A DNA stretch of 64,000 nt from JBAZPT01 sp041645535 (GTDB lineage Bacteria; Patescibacteriota; Minisyncoccia; Moranbacterales; UBA2206), in NCBI GenBank assembly GCA_041645535.1, contig JBAZPT010000001.1:1-64000 (forward strand), given 5' to 3'. How positions within the stretch are numbered: position 1 is the first letter of the stretch; the number at the start of each line of letters is the position of its first letter. The notes under the pieces are model-generated. The model was not told the origin of the DNA and made no database searches. It was given only the letters and a program-made list of their open reading frames with translations. Positions 48,627 to 57,457 of this stretch are shown here, one piece after another. Position numbers and translations under genes: made by a program.

Positions 48627-49186
48627 CTTCTTTTACTGATGAACATTTCTTCGTCAGCTTTTTCAAGGATTTTAGAAATTACATCTGCTTCATTAGATTC
48701 GAGGTAGTATCTTCCGGTTGAAGCGGATATTGCTATATCATCTCCGGCGTAATCAATAGAAAGATTGGAAAGTTTTTCTGAAAGAGATTTAAATAGCATA
48801 TCCGCAACGCGTCGGCTTTTGATCAGGGATAGAACAATAAATTCGTCTCCCCGGTATCTCCGGATAAGCAGATCATTTTTTGTGGAAAAGGCATGTTTTA
48901 ATTCCTCGGCGACTCGCCTTAGAGCCATATCTCCAGCCGCATGAGAGTAATTGTCATTGATTTTTTTAAGATCATCAAGATCAATAAAAAAACCACAAAT
49001 ATAAAGCTTGTCTTTTCGAGCGCGAGAAATAAATTTTTCAATAGCTACGCGCAGATAATGCGGATTGTGAAGTCCGGTGAGGGGATCGCGAAATGCAAGC
49101 TGGGAAAGATTGTTGCATTTTCGAGTCAGAAAAAGAGAAACAAACATAAGCAAAATCACAAAAAACAGCAATATATTAATCAGCAT
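48608..49186 (-). CDS. Membrane-anchored GGDEF protein (RGDEF active-site variant)
   Basis: A 192-residue protein with an N-terminal helix (about 3-20) and a GGDEF domain: DPLTGLHN, FIDLDDLKKINDNYSH, active-site RGDEF (112-116). Asp, Glu and Phe are kept; the first Gly is Arg, a variant known in some active diguanylate cyclases. No I-site (RxxD) is evident just upstream. It may make cyclic di-GMP. AAAGGAGG precedes the ATG at good spacing, an unusually strong ribosome-binding site for this genome. Confidence 0.82.
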   Translation of the reverse strand: MLINILLFFVILLMFVSLFLTRKCNNLSQLAFRDPLTGLHNPHYLRVAIEKFISRARKDKLYICGFFIDLDDLKKINDNYSHAAGDMALRRVAEELKHAFSTKNDLLIRRYRGDEFIVLSLIKSRRVADMLFKSLSEKLSNLSIDYAGDDIAISASTGRYYLESNEADVISKILEKADEEMFISKRSKKAGA

Positions 49187-49249
49187 AGAAGCCTCCTTTT
49201 AAAGAACGATTTTTATTTTAATGTATAATTATACACCCAAAACAATAAT

Positions 49250-49278
49250 TTGTCAAGTATGGATTTTAGTGCTAGACT
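49250..49278 (+). promoter_or_regulatory. Promoter of tyrS
   Basis: TTGTCA (49250-49255), 17-bp spacer, TAGACT (49273-49278). The ATG follows after six bases, predicting a leaderless mRNA. Confidence 0.75.
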
Positions 49279-49284
49279 TTTATT

Positions 49285-50490
49285 ATGGATAAAGATCTTG
49301 AAGTAAAAATTGAAGAAATTTTAACCCGTGGAGTGGCGGAAGTTATTGATAAAGAAAATTTGAAGAAAAAACTGATGAGCGGCGAAAAGTTGCGGGTGAA
49401 GCTGGGAATTGATCCGACAAGTCCGAATTTGCATCTAGGGCGGGCGGTAACACTTCTAAAATTAAAAGATCTCCAGGAGCTTGGCTATGAGATTGTTTTT
49501 ATTATCGGCGATTTTACCGGAGTAATCGGCGACACTTCCGACAAGGAAAGCGAAAGGCCGATGCTGGACAAAAAAATCGTAAAAGAAAACCTAGCCACAT
49601 ATAAAGAGCAGGCCGGAAAAATCTTGGATATGGACAAAGTTGAATTTCATTATAATTCCGAGTGGCTTTCAAAACTGGGATATGCGGAAATAGGCGAACA
49701 TGCCGATCAGTTTTCGCTGGCTGAATTTAGCGCGCGGGAAAATATTAAAAAAAGACTGAATGATGGAACTCGCGTATCGTTGCGGGAAGTTCTATATCCT
49801 TTGATGCAAGGTTATGACAGTGTGGCGGTGAAAGCTGATTTGGAACTTGGAGGAACTGACCAGCGTTTTAATTTACTGGCCGGCCGAGATTTGCAAAAAC
49901 ATTTTAAGCAAAGTCCGCAGGATATTTTAATGGTCAATCTGATTGAAGGCACTGATGGGCGGAAAATGAGCTCCAGCTGGGACAACACCATCAACATTTT
50001 GGACGAGCCGAATGATATGTTTGGAAAAATTATGAGTATGCCGGATAATCTGATCGTAAAATATCTGATTCATTGCACTCGGGTGCCAATGGAAGCCATA
50101 TTGCAGAAAGATATGGATATGCAATCCGGAAAGCTGAATCCGCGCGATGCCAAGCTCGATTTAGCTCAAGAGATTGTAAAAATTTATCACGGCGAAGAGG
50201 CGGCTGAAAAAGCCAAAGAATATTTTGTAAATACTTTTTCTAAAAGAGAGACGCCGGCAGATATCGCAGAAATTAAAGTCGAAACAGACACAACAAGCCT
50301 AGTGGATTTTATTGTGCTTTCTGGAAATGCAAAAAGCAAGAGCGATGCGCGCCGAAAAATTGAACAGGGCGGGGTGGAAATTGACGGCCAGAAAATAACA
50401 GATGCAAAAATATTTTTGGATAAAAAATATAATGGCAGCACATTAAAAATAGGCAAGCTGGGGTTTGTCAGGATAGAATTTAAGAAATAG
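49285..50490 (+). CDS. tyrS: Tyrosyl-tRNA synthetase
   Basis: A 401-residue TyrRS. The class I HIGH motif appears as HLGR (PNLHLGRAV) and KMSKS as GRKMSSS. The C-terminal S4-like RNA-binding domain (SKSDARRKIEQGGVEIDG) is present. It charges the tRNA-Tyr(GTA) whose gene is at 8874. The short HLGR form and overall architecture fit the TyrZ-like group. Confidence 0.95.
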   Translation: MDKDLEVKIEEILTRGVAEVIDKENLKKKLMSGEKLRVKLGIDPTSPNLHLGRAVTLLKLKDLQELGYEIVFIIGDFTGVIGDTSDKESERPMLDKKIVKENLATYKEQAGKILDMDKVEFHYNSEWLSKLGYAEIGEHADQFSLAEFSARENIKKRLNDGTRVSLREVLYPLMQGYDSVAVKADLELGGTDQRFNLLAGRDLQKHFKQSPQDILMVNLIEGTDGRKMSSSWDNTINILDEPNDMFGKIMSMPDNLIVKYLIHCTRVPMEAILQKDMDMQSGKLNPRDAKLDLAQEIVKIYHGEEAAEKAKEYFVNTFSKRETPADIAEIKVETDTTSLVDFIVLSGNAKSKSDARRKIEQGGVEIDGQKITDAKIFLDKKYNGSTLKIGKLGFVRIEFKK

Positions 50491-50505
50491 AAAGGAGGGA
50501 GAGCG

Positions 50506-50739
50506 GTGTCTAGCATAGCAAATACGATAACCGCCGTGGTAATTATAGCTTCTGTGGTCTTTATGATAATCGCGCTTCAAGAGAAATATAAAAGGGGGAG
50601 GCGACAAATGTTTTTTAAAATTCATTTTGGTTGGCTTCGCGTTCGAATTGAAGACGCTATTTCATTTTTACGCTATTATTATCGCAGAGTATTTAAAAAA
50701 GAAAAAGAAGAGGTTAAAATAACGGCCGACTTCAGATGA
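50506..50739 (+). CDS. Small single-helix membrane protein
   Basis: A 77-residue protein starting at GTG with a strong AAGGAGG upstream. One transmembrane helix (about 6-26) is followed by a basic, amphipathic region. It begins 15 bp after tyrS. No family is recognised. Confidence 0.6.
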   Translation: MSSIANTITAVVIIASVVFMIIALQEKYKRGRRQMFFKIHFGWLRVRIEDAISFLRYYYRRVFKKEKEEVKITADFR

Positions 50740-50755
50740 AAAAAACGGGATTGGG

Positions 50756-50786
50756 GCGTGAAAAAAAATTCACGCTCGTTTTTTTA
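50756..50786 (+). terminator. Terminator after tyrS and the small membrane gene
   Basis: GCGTG (50756-50760) pairs with CACGC (50771-50775), A-rich loop, followed by a run of T. Confidence 0.75.
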
Positions 50787-50908
50787 CTACTTTTTCGAAA
50801 CTTGACGAATAGTTAGTTTTCTGCAATAATCTATAATTGTTAGAAAAGAAAAGGCGGGCTGTTGCGACAGCTCTTTAAAAATAATTATAAAACAGAAGGA
50901 GGATGGAG

Positions 50909-51364
50909 ATGAAGAAATTCTTTATCATTTTTGGTATTTTTGTTGTTTCTGCTTTAATTGCGCCTTGGTTGGTGTTGGATTTACCAAAATGCTTTAAAAG
51001 TGAAGTGCCCACCAAGGTCGAAGAAAAAACAAAGGAAAAAATTGATCGCAATATCGCCAGCGCTAACGATGAAGCTATGGATATAATAATTAAAGATCTT
51101 AAGGGTATAGAGGGTATCTTCAGCGATAATAGGGCGATTGTGAAAGAAGCAAAAAAGCTGCGGACAAAGGCGGAGATATTGCGTAAAGAAATAAAAAAAA
51201 TTCAGACCGACGAACAAAGACTATCGGTCTCCAAAAAAGTAAAAGAATTTTCCATACGCCACGAATGTTTTATCAAGCGCTGTGTTGATGCCCATATTGA
51301 TATGAAAAAGGACGAGCAGGAAAAGCCGATTAAGGTTGAAGTAAGAGGAGTGAAAGAAATATAA
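50909..51364 (+). CDS. Membrane-anchored coiled-coil protein
   Basis: A 151-residue protein. An N-terminal signal anchor (KKFFIIFGIFVVSALIAPWLV) is followed by a Lys/Glu-rich helical region. AAGGAGG (50896-50902) fits this ATG with 6 bases spacing, better than the ATG two codons upstream. Function unknown. Confidence 0.65.
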   Translation: MKKFFIIFGIFVVSALIAPWLVLDLPKCFKSEVPTKVEEKTKEKIDRNIASANDEAMDIIIKDLKGIEGIFSDNRAIVKEAKKLRTKAEILRKEIKKIQTDEQRLSVSKKVKEFSIRHECFIKRCVDAHIDMKKDEQEKPIKVEVRGVKEI

Positions 51365-51443
51365 AGCAGTAGCGGGCGAGCGTATCTCCACAAAAGATGC
51401 GCCCCCGCTTTTTTATTTTCCTCAATTCTGCTATAATATAAAA

Positions 51444-52454
51444 ATGCAACATAAAAATATAATTCAATATATCCTGATAGCTATATCAATCACGATTTCG
51501 TTTTTTGCTTTTTGGTCGGTTGAACGGGCGGTGCGCATTCCGGAGGCCAGCGACTGGCTGGCGCCGATCATCTGGTTCTCCTGGCTTTTTATATTTCTCG
51601 GCCTTAATATCGCGCTGATTACGGATAAAAAAATTGTATTTCCGTTCCTTTTTACTTCTCTCCTCGTCAGCCTTATTTTTTCTTTAAGCCCCTGGCATTT
51701 TCTGGTTATATTATTCGGATTTCTTTTGCTTTTGGCAGCCCGCATGCGGATCCGGGGCGACATTGAATATGGCAAAAAAATCAAACTCTGGAGATCTTTG
51801 CGTTTTGGAAAGTCATATATATATTTGTCGCTGGCGCTGGTTATTTCCAGCCAGTACTACTTTTTAGTGAAAGATGAGCCGGCGCAAAGATTCTTGCCGG
51901 ATTTTAAAGTCGACAGTCTGACTGAATATCTCACGCCCAAAATTCTTTCCGCGGTGAGTCCGGAGCTTTCAGCTTCGGTTGACGGCGAGATGACCGTGGA
52001 TGACTTCATTCTGCAGATGCAAAAAAGCCAGCTGGATCAGGCGGGATACAGCCCGGAAAAATTGGCCAAACTGCCGCCGGAACAGCGCGTCGAAATCCAA
52101 AAACAAATTGACGCGGAGATAGGGGACAATCAAGGCAAGGCTTTAGAAGAAAGCAGAAAAAAATTCGCGGAATTGGTTGGCCGGCCGGTCGACGGATCGG
52201 AAAAAGTTTCGGATATTTTTTCTGAAATTATAAACGGCAAAGTCAATAGCTATCTCAAGCCGGGGAGCATTAATACGGAAGGGCTGCCTATTGTGCCAGT
52301 AATAACATTGGTGTTGTTTTTAACCATATGGTCGCTGGGGTCATTTTTGGGAATATTTTTAGTGCCGGTGGCAGCGGTGATATTTTGGATTTTAGTGCAG
52401 GCGAAATTAGTTTTGATATCAAAAGTACAGGCAGAAGTGGAAATAATCGAATAG
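51444..52454 (+). CDS. Polytopic membrane protein of unknown function
   Basis: A 336-residue protein: four hydrophobic helices in the first 150 residues, a polar extracytoplasmic or cytoplasmic domain (about 155-275) with a PEQRVEIQKQIDAEI helix, and two C-terminal helices. TATAAT (51432-51437) precedes the ATG by six bases, indicating a leaderless mRNA. No family is recognised. Confidence 0.65.
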   Translation: MQHKNIIQYILIAISITISFFAFWSVERAVRIPEASDWLAPIIWFSWLFIFLGLNIALITDKKIVFPFLFTSLLVSLIFSLSPWHFLVILFGFLLLLAARMRIRGDIEYGKKIKLWRSLRFGKSYIYLSLALVISSQYYFLVKDEPAQRFLPDFKVDSLTEYLTPKILSAVSPELSASVDGEMTVDDFILQMQKSQLDQAGYSPEKLAKLPPEQRVEIQKQIDAEIGDNQGKALEESRKKFAELVGRPVDGSEKVSDIFSEIINGKVNSYLKPGSINTEGLPIVPVITLVLFLTIWSLGSFLGIFLVPVAAVIFWILVQAKLVLISKVQAEVEIIE

Positions 52455-52462
52455 ATAGGCGA

Positions 52463-52489
52463 TTAGCACTCGGGGGCGGAGATTGCTAA
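52463..52489 (+). promoter_or_regulatory. CIRCE element (HrcA operator) of dnaJ
   Basis: TTAGCACTC (52463-52471), 9-bp spacer, GATTGCTAA (52481-52489), one mismatch from the canonical CIRCE (GAGTGCTAA in the right arm). The right arm includes the -35 box TTGCTA (52483-52488), followed by 17 bp and TAAATT (52506-52511). HrcA binding would therefore block RNA polymerase, giving heat-shock control. Confidence 0.85.
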
Positions 52490-52522
52490 TTTTTTTGTTT
52501 TGTGCTAAATTGGAATAAATAT

Positions 52523-53644
52523 ATGTCTACTGACTACTACAATATACTAGGCGTTTCCAAGGGCGCGTCGGATGACGAAATTAAAAAGGCCTACCGGAAA
52601 TTAGCGCACAAATACCACCCTGATAAATCGGGGGGCAATGAGGCGAAATTTAAGGAAATAAATTCAGCCTACCAGGTGCTTTCTGACAAAGCGAAGCGCC
52701 AGCAATATGACCAGTTTGGGCAAACCTTCGATCAGGGAGGAGCCGGACAGGGCTTTGGCGGTTATTCAGCGGGCGGATTCGAGGGCTTTGACTTTGGAGA
52801 TATTTTCGGCCAGGCCAAGCAGGGCGGTGGGACTAATTTCGAATTTGGCGGCGATTTTTCGGATATTTTTTCCGATATCTTTGGCGGCGGCCGGGGGCGC
52901 GGCAGGCGCAGAGCCAAGGCTGGCCGGGATATTCAGGTGGACGCGGAAATCAGCTTTTCCGAAATGGTGAAAGGCGCGGCGCGCAATATTGGGTTATATA
53001 AAACTGTAAAATGTTCCGTTTGCGGCGGCACCGGCGGTGAGCCGGGAGCGCGCCAAGAAACCTGTCCGACTTGCCACGGCGCTGGACAAGTACAAAAAAA
53101 TACCCGCAGTTTCTTCGGCAGTTTTTCCCAGATCTTGACTTGTCCGGAATGCGCGGGCTCCGGAAAAATAATTTCCAGAAAATGCAAAAAATGCGGAGGC
53201 GATGGCCGGGTGAAAGAAGAGCAGGAGATAAAAATAGAAATTCCAGCCGGCATTGCCGACGGGCAAACTATTTCGCTTGAAGGTCAAGGCGAAGCTGGTG
53301 AAACTGGCGCGCCCAGCGGCGATCTTTTGGTAAATGTGCATATTGCGCCGCACGCCAAGTTTAAACGGGATGGCAACAATATAACTTCACAAGAGTTTAT
53401 AACTTTTTCACAGGCGGTTTTGGGAGATAAAATTCCAGTTGAAACCATCGATGGCCAGGTAAAAATGAAAATTCCGGCCGGAACGCAATCAGGAGAAATT
53501 TTCCGTCTTCGCGGCGAAGGCGTTCCAATTTTGCGAAAAGGCGGCCGCGGCGACCATTTGGTAAAAATAATCGTGAAAATTCCCAAAAACCTTACGCGCG
53601 AGCAAAAGGAGTTAGTGGAAAGATTGAGAAAAGAAAATGTTTAG
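52523..53644 (+). CDS. dnaJ: Chaperone DnaJ (Hsp40)
   Basis: A 373-residue class A DnaJ: J domain with HPD (residues about 31-33 of YHPDKSGG), Gly/Phe-rich region, four CxxCxGxG zinc repeats (CSVCGGTG, CPTCHGAG, CPECAGSG, CKKCGGDG) and the C-terminal substrate domains. It stimulates DnaK ATPase. The ATG is 5-6 bases after the expected transcription start, a near-leaderless arrangement. An upstream TTG at 52502 overlaps the promoter and is rejected. Confidence 0.96.
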   Translation: MSTDYYNILGVSKGASDDEIKKAYRKLAHKYHPDKSGGNEAKFKEINSAYQVLSDKAKRQQYDQFGQTFDQGGAGQGFGGYSAGGFEGFDFGDIFGQAKQGGGTNFEFGGDFSDIFSDIFGGGRGRGRRRAKAGRDIQVDAEISFSEMVKGAARNIGLYKTVKCSVCGGTGGEPGARQETCPTCHGAGQVQKNTRSFFGSFSQILTCPECAGSGKIISRKCKKCGGDGRVKEEQEIKIEIPAGIADGQTISLEGQGEAGETGAPSGDLLVNVHIAPHAKFKRDGNNITSQEFITFSQAVLGDKIPVETIDGQVKMKIPAGTQSGEIFRLRGEGVPILRKGGRGDHLVKIIVKIPKNLTREQKELVERLRKENV

Positions 53645-53680
53645 TTTCTTGTTGCGTTGATTTTGTGGTATAATATTTTT

Positions 53681-54181
53681 ATGAACCCCATCACACTTTT
53701 ATCTAGTTTGGGAGTGCCGACAAATCTTACGCAGGATATCATGCTCTTACTTTTTGTAGCGCTGGCCAGTTTTGTTTATGGCACGCTCATCGGCCGCTGG
53801 CGCCTGATGGCGGCGCTGATAAATATTTATGTGTCGTTCGCGCTTATCACGGTTATTCCGGCGGATTTGATCGCGGATTACAATATGAAGCTGCTGATAT
53901 TTTTTATTTTATTGATCAGTCTGACGGTTTTGAGTAAAAGATTTTTTGATATTTCTTTTTCCGGCTCGGGCGCGAATTATATGCTGCGCGTGTTCGCGAT
54001 GAGCTTTCTGGAAATCGCGCTGGTTTTGAGTATTGTTTTTTCAATAGTCCCCAAAAAAGCGGCGCTGGGATATGTTTCCGCCAACGCTTACGGCTATCTC
54101 GTTGCCGGCTACGCTCCGCTGGTTTGGATGGTTCTGCCGCTGGCGTATATGTTTTTTATGTATCGGAAGATGCGCCGGTAA
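53681..54181 (+). CDS. Polytopic membrane protein of unknown function
   Basis: A 166-residue protein with about five transmembrane helices and short loops. TATAAT (53669-53674) is six bases before the ATG (leaderless geometry). The helix pattern recalls CvpA-like proteins, but no motif confirms it. Confidence 0.6.
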   Translation: MNPITLLSSLGVPTNLTQDIMLLLFVALASFVYGTLIGRWRLMAALINIYVSFALITVIPADLIADYNMKLLIFFILLISLTVLSKRFFDISFSGSGANYMLRVFAMSFLEIALVLSIVFSIVPKKAALGYVSANAYGYLVAGYAPLVWMVLPLAYMFFMYRKMRR

Positions 54182-54202
54182 GTTTAACTTTTCTTTCGCA
54201 AT

Positions 54203-54230
54203 AAAAAATTCCGGATGTCCGGAATTTTTT
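54203..54230 (+). terminator. Terminator after the membrane protein gene
   Basis: AATTCCGG (54207-54214) and CCGGAATT (54219-54226) with a four-base loop, followed by T; symmetric, so it also ends the minus-strand tRNA-Lys transcript. Confidence 0.8.
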
Positions 54231-54237
54231 AGGTTTG

Positions 54238-54311
54238 TGCGCTCAGCAGGATTCGAACCTGCGACCGTTTGCTTAAAAGGCAACTGCTCTACCAGGCTGA
54301 GCTATGAGCGC
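54238..54311 (-). tRNA. tRNA-Lys(TTT)
   Basis: Minus-strand cloverleaf: acceptor GCGCTCA / TGAGCGC, anticodon loop CTTTTAA with TTT, T loop TTCGAAT, discriminator A. The outermost anticodon-stem pair is G-A. A copy of the 5' end (GCGCTCATAGCT) recurs at about 54367-54378 beyond a short palindromic stretch. Confidence 0.9.
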
Positions 54312-54456
54312 ATATTCATTCGTGCCATAGCGAAGCCTGAAAGGCTGCCTGTCCGCCCGGGGCGGAAGCTATGAGCGCGTAAAGATGAAAATAATCAACT
54401 TTTGCCATTATAACAACCCAATCTATTTCAGTCAATAGGTTTTTGCATTTTCTGGC

Positions 54457-54485
54457 TTGAATAATCACTCGCTTAATGATAATAT
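54457..54485 (+). promoter_or_regulatory. Promoter of hsdM
   Basis: TTGAAT (54457-54462), 17-bp spacer, TAATAT (54480-54485). Spacer and flanks are nearly the same as in the type III mod promoter at 13671-13699. The leader before the hsdM ATG is about 47 nt. Confidence 0.75.
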
Positions 54486-54538
54486 GAGGATATTAAGCTG
54501 GAAACTCGAAGTATGTAATTTAGTATGTAATAAAAAAT

Positions 54539-56077
54539 ATGGCTAATGATAGCAAAAAACAAGAAGGATTTGAAAAAACTCTTTTCAAGGCGGCGGATAA
54601 ATTGCGAAAAAATATTGATGCGGCGGAATATAAGCATGTAGCCTTGGGCTTGATATTTCTGAAATATATTTCTGATTCTTTTGAGGAAGTCTATCTAAAA
54701 TTAAAAGAAGGCAAGGGCGAGTATGAAGGCGCCGATCCGGAAGATAGGGATGAATATGCCGCGGCGCATGTTTTCTATGTTCCGTCAGTCGCGCGCTGGT
54801 CATATTTATATTCCCGAGCCAAATTGCCATCGATTGGAAATGATCTTGATGAAGCTATGGATGCAATTGAAAAAGACAATCCGCCGCTTAAAGGAATTTT
54901 GCCGAAAGTTTGTGCGAAACCGAATTTGGATAAAGCGTCTTTAGGCGGGTTGATTGATCTAATCGGGAATATCGCGCTGGGAAATGAAGCGGCGAAATCC
55001 AAAGATCTGCTCGGCAGAGTTTATGAATATTTTCTGGGCGAATTCGCCAACGCGGAAGGAAAAAAAGGCGGCCAATTTTATACGCCGAAATCAATTGTAA
55101 AAATCATGGTTGAAATGATTGAACCCTACAAGGGCCGCGTCTATGATCCTGCTTGCGGATCCGGCGGAATGTTTGTGATGAGTGAAAAATTTGTTAAAGA
55201 ACATAAAGGAAGAATTGACGATATTTCTATTTACGGGCAGGAATCAAACCAAACAACATACAGACTTTGCAGAATGAATCTCGCTATTCGCGGAATTGAC
55301 AGCTCGCAGGTGGCTTGGAATACGGAAGGATCATTTTTGAACGACGCGCACAAAGATTTGAAAGCGGATTATATTCTCGCCAATCCGCCTTTTAATGACA
55401 GTGATTGGTCGGGCGAACTTCTGCGGGGTGATGCTCGCTGGAAATATGGCATGCCGCCAACCGGCAACGCTAATTTTGCCTGGATGCAGCATATGATCCA
55501 TCATCTTTCGCCCAAAGGCATTATGGCCTTGGTTTTAGCCAATGGCTCGCTTTCATCCAACACTTCCAATGAAGGAGAAATCAGAAAAAACATCATTGAA
55601 AACGATCTGGTGGATTGCATCGTCGCACTTCCCAAACAGCTTTTTTATAACACGGGCATCCCGGCGTGTCTCTGGTTTCTTTCTCGAAAACGCTCTGGAA
55701 ACGGAGATAGAAAAAGAACCGGAGAAATTCTTTTTATTGATGCCAGTGAAATGGGATATTTGTCAGACCGAACACATCGGCTGTTTACGGATGAGGATAT
55801 TCGAAAAATTGCTGATACTTATCACGAATGGCGAAGCAAAGAAAGCAAATATAAAAATATAAAAGGATTTTGCAATTCAGCCACGCTTGCAGATATCAAA
55901 AAACATAATTTTGTCCTCACGCCCGGAAGATATGTCGGCATTCCGGATGAAATAGACGATGGCATTCCATTTGAAGAAAAAATGAGAAAATCGACCGCAG
56001 AACTAAAAGAACAGATGGAAAAAGAGAAAGAATTGAATGAAGAAATAAAAAAACAGTTGAACAAAATCGGGCTATGA
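54539..56077 (+). CDS. hsdM: Type I restriction-modification methyltransferase subunit HsdM
   Basis: A 512-residue HsdM. The N-terminal helical domain (ADKLRKNIDAAEYKHVALGLIFLKYISD) precedes the methyltransferase core with AdoMet motif I (DPACGSGGMFV) and catalytic NPPF. It methylates adenine as part of an M2S complex with HsdS. No hsdS or hsdR follows; the next genes are RloA/RloB-like. It may work with specificity subunits elsewhere or be a solitary remnant. The coding sequence itself is complete. Confidence 0.93.
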   Translation: MANDSKKQEGFEKTLFKAADKLRKNIDAAEYKHVALGLIFLKYISDSFEEVYLKLKEGKGEYEGADPEDRDEYAAAHVFYVPSVARWSYLYSRAKLPSIGNDLDEAMDAIEKDNPPLKGILPKVCAKPNLDKASLGGLIDLIGNIALGNEAAKSKDLLGRVYEYFLGEFANAEGKKGGQFYTPKSIVKIMVEMIEPYKGRVYDPACGSGGMFVMSEKFVKEHKGRIDDISIYGQESNQTTYRLCRMNLAIRGIDSSQVAWNTEGSFLNDAHKDLKADYILANPPFNDSDWSGELLRGDARWKYGMPPTGNANFAWMQHMIHHLSPKGIMALVLANGSLSSNTSNEGEIRKNIIENDLVDCIVALPKQLFYNTGIPACLWFLSRKRSGNGDRKRTGEILFIDASEMGYLSDRTHRLFTDEDIRKIADTYHEWRSKESKYKNIKGFCNSATLADIKKHNFVLTPGRYVGIPDEIDDGIPFEEKMRKSTAELKEQMEKEKELNEEIKKQLNKIGL

Positions 56078-56107
56078 TGTGCTGACGGAATAAAAACGCA
56101 ATAGAAG

Positions 56108-56142
56108 TGTATAAAATAGTATATATAACTGTATTTTATACA
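56108..56142. promoter_or_regulatory. Inverted repeat upstream of the RloA-like gene
   Basis: TGTATAAAATA (56108-56118) and TATTTTATACA (56132-56142) are perfect 11-bp arms. It lies between hsdM and the next promoter, so could be an operator or an RNA hairpin. Confidence 0.55.
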
Positions 56143-56157
56143 AAAAATCGTATGTTC

Positions 56158-56186
56158 TTGACTTATATTTGTATTTTTGATACTAT
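56158..56186 (+). promoter_or_regulatory. Promoter of the RloA/RloB-like pair
   Basis: TTGACT (56158-56163), 17-bp spacer, TACTAT (56181-56186), with a leader of about 24 nt before the ATG at 56216. Confidence 0.8.
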
Positions 56187-56215
56187 GTGGATGTAATCAA
56201 TAATTCATCAAAACT

Positions 56216-57433
56216 ATGATTCGTTCATTCTCCTGCAAAAACTTTTATTCTTTTGCGGATGAAAGTGCAGTTAATTTTGTTGTTAATGAAAAAGCGCCCA
56301 AAAAAGAAAGCTATATTGATTCAGTGACCAGGGATCGTATTTCAAAAGCGCTGGTCGTTATTGGTCCCAATGCTTCAGGCAAAACAAATCTATTGAAAGT
56401 TTTGCCGTTTTTGAAATGGCTTATTATTGATTCCTTTAAGACCGACCCCGGGGCGAAAATTCCTGTCAGGCCGTTTTTATTTCATACTTTGGAAAAAAAA
56501 CCAACGGAGTTATCGGTTGAGTTTGAGATAGGCAATGATATTTATGATTATTTTTTCTCTTTGGATGAAAACAGGATTTTGTATGAAGAGTTGAAAATTA
56601 AAAATAAAACAAAACAAAAATTGACGACAAAAACACTTTTTATTCGAGAGTGGAACAATAAAAGTGAAAAATATGACTTCAATGACAAGGGATTTGATTT
56701 GCCTAAAGGATTTGAAAATGAAAATTTTCTTCGAAATAATGCCAGTGTGATAAGCGCGGCAATCCGGCTTAATCATGACAAAAGCCGCATGATTGGAAAT
56801 TTTTGGCTGAAAGTTGAAACAAATGTTGTTGAGGCTGGTTGGTTGGGCGATCATCTCTTTCGAGATAATAAAATAAGCTTTATTGATGCCTTGGGATTTT
56901 TCAGTGATAATGAAAAATTAAAAGGAGAAGCGGAAAAACTTTTAAAGCGCTTTGATATCGGGCTGGAGTCTTTTGACATAAAAAAAGAAAAAAAAGAAAA
57001 TGGCATTTCGATAAATGCCAAGGTCGTACATTCTTTTGAAGAAAAAAAATACGAACTCCCGATACATTATGAATCATCCGGAACTCGGCAGCTTTTCATT
57101 TTATTAAAAACAATTTTGCAGGTTTTAGCTAATGGCGGAGTGGCGGTTATAGACGAGTTGGATGTGAATTTGCATCCGGAAATGATCTCGGCTCTTTTTG
57201 ATTTGTTCATATCTTCCGAAACCAATCCCAAAAAAGCGCAGATAATTTTTAGCACGCATAGCCACAGCATTTTAAGCGATCTGGATAAATATCAAATCAT
57301 ACTCACGGCAAAAAATGAAAAAGGAAGCAGCGAAGCTTGGCGCTTGGATGAGGTGAAGGGCGTACGCGCGGATGATAATTATTACTCCAAATATATCGCC
57401 GGGGCTTATGGCGCGGTGCCGCAAATAGACTAA
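56216..57433 (+). CDS. AAA-family ATPase, RloA-like
   Basis: A 405-residue ABC/SMC-like ATPase of the AAA_15 / COG1106 group. Walker A IGPNASGKTNLLK (about 49-61), Walker B VAVIDELDVNLHPEM, and a switch His in FSTHSHSIL. Genes of this type beside hsd genes are called rloA (R-linked ORFs, first noted in Campylobacter jejuni). They act in abortive-infection systems with RloB. It has its own promoter and leads a pair. Confidence 0.82.
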   Translation: MIRSFSCKNFYSFADESAVNFVVNEKAPKKESYIDSVTRDRISKALVVIGPNASGKTNLLKVLPFLKWLIIDSFKTDPGAKIPVRPFLFHTLEKKPTELSVEFEIGNDIYDYFFSLDENRILYEELKIKNKTKQKLTTKTLFIREWNNKSEKYDFNDKGFDLPKGFENENFLRNNASVISAAIRLNHDKSRMIGNFWLKVETNVVEAGWLGDHLFRDNKISFIDALGFFSDNEKLKGEAEKLLKRFDIGLESFDIKKEKKENGISINAKVVHSFEEKKYELPIHYESSGTRQLFILLKTILQVLANGGVAVIDELDVNLHPEMISALFDLFISSETNPKKAQIIFSTHSHSILSDLDKYQIILTAKNEKGSSEAWRLDEVKGVRADDNYYSKYIAGAYGAVPQID

Positions 57434-57457
57434 TTGACCTATGCCGGAATAATCAGA

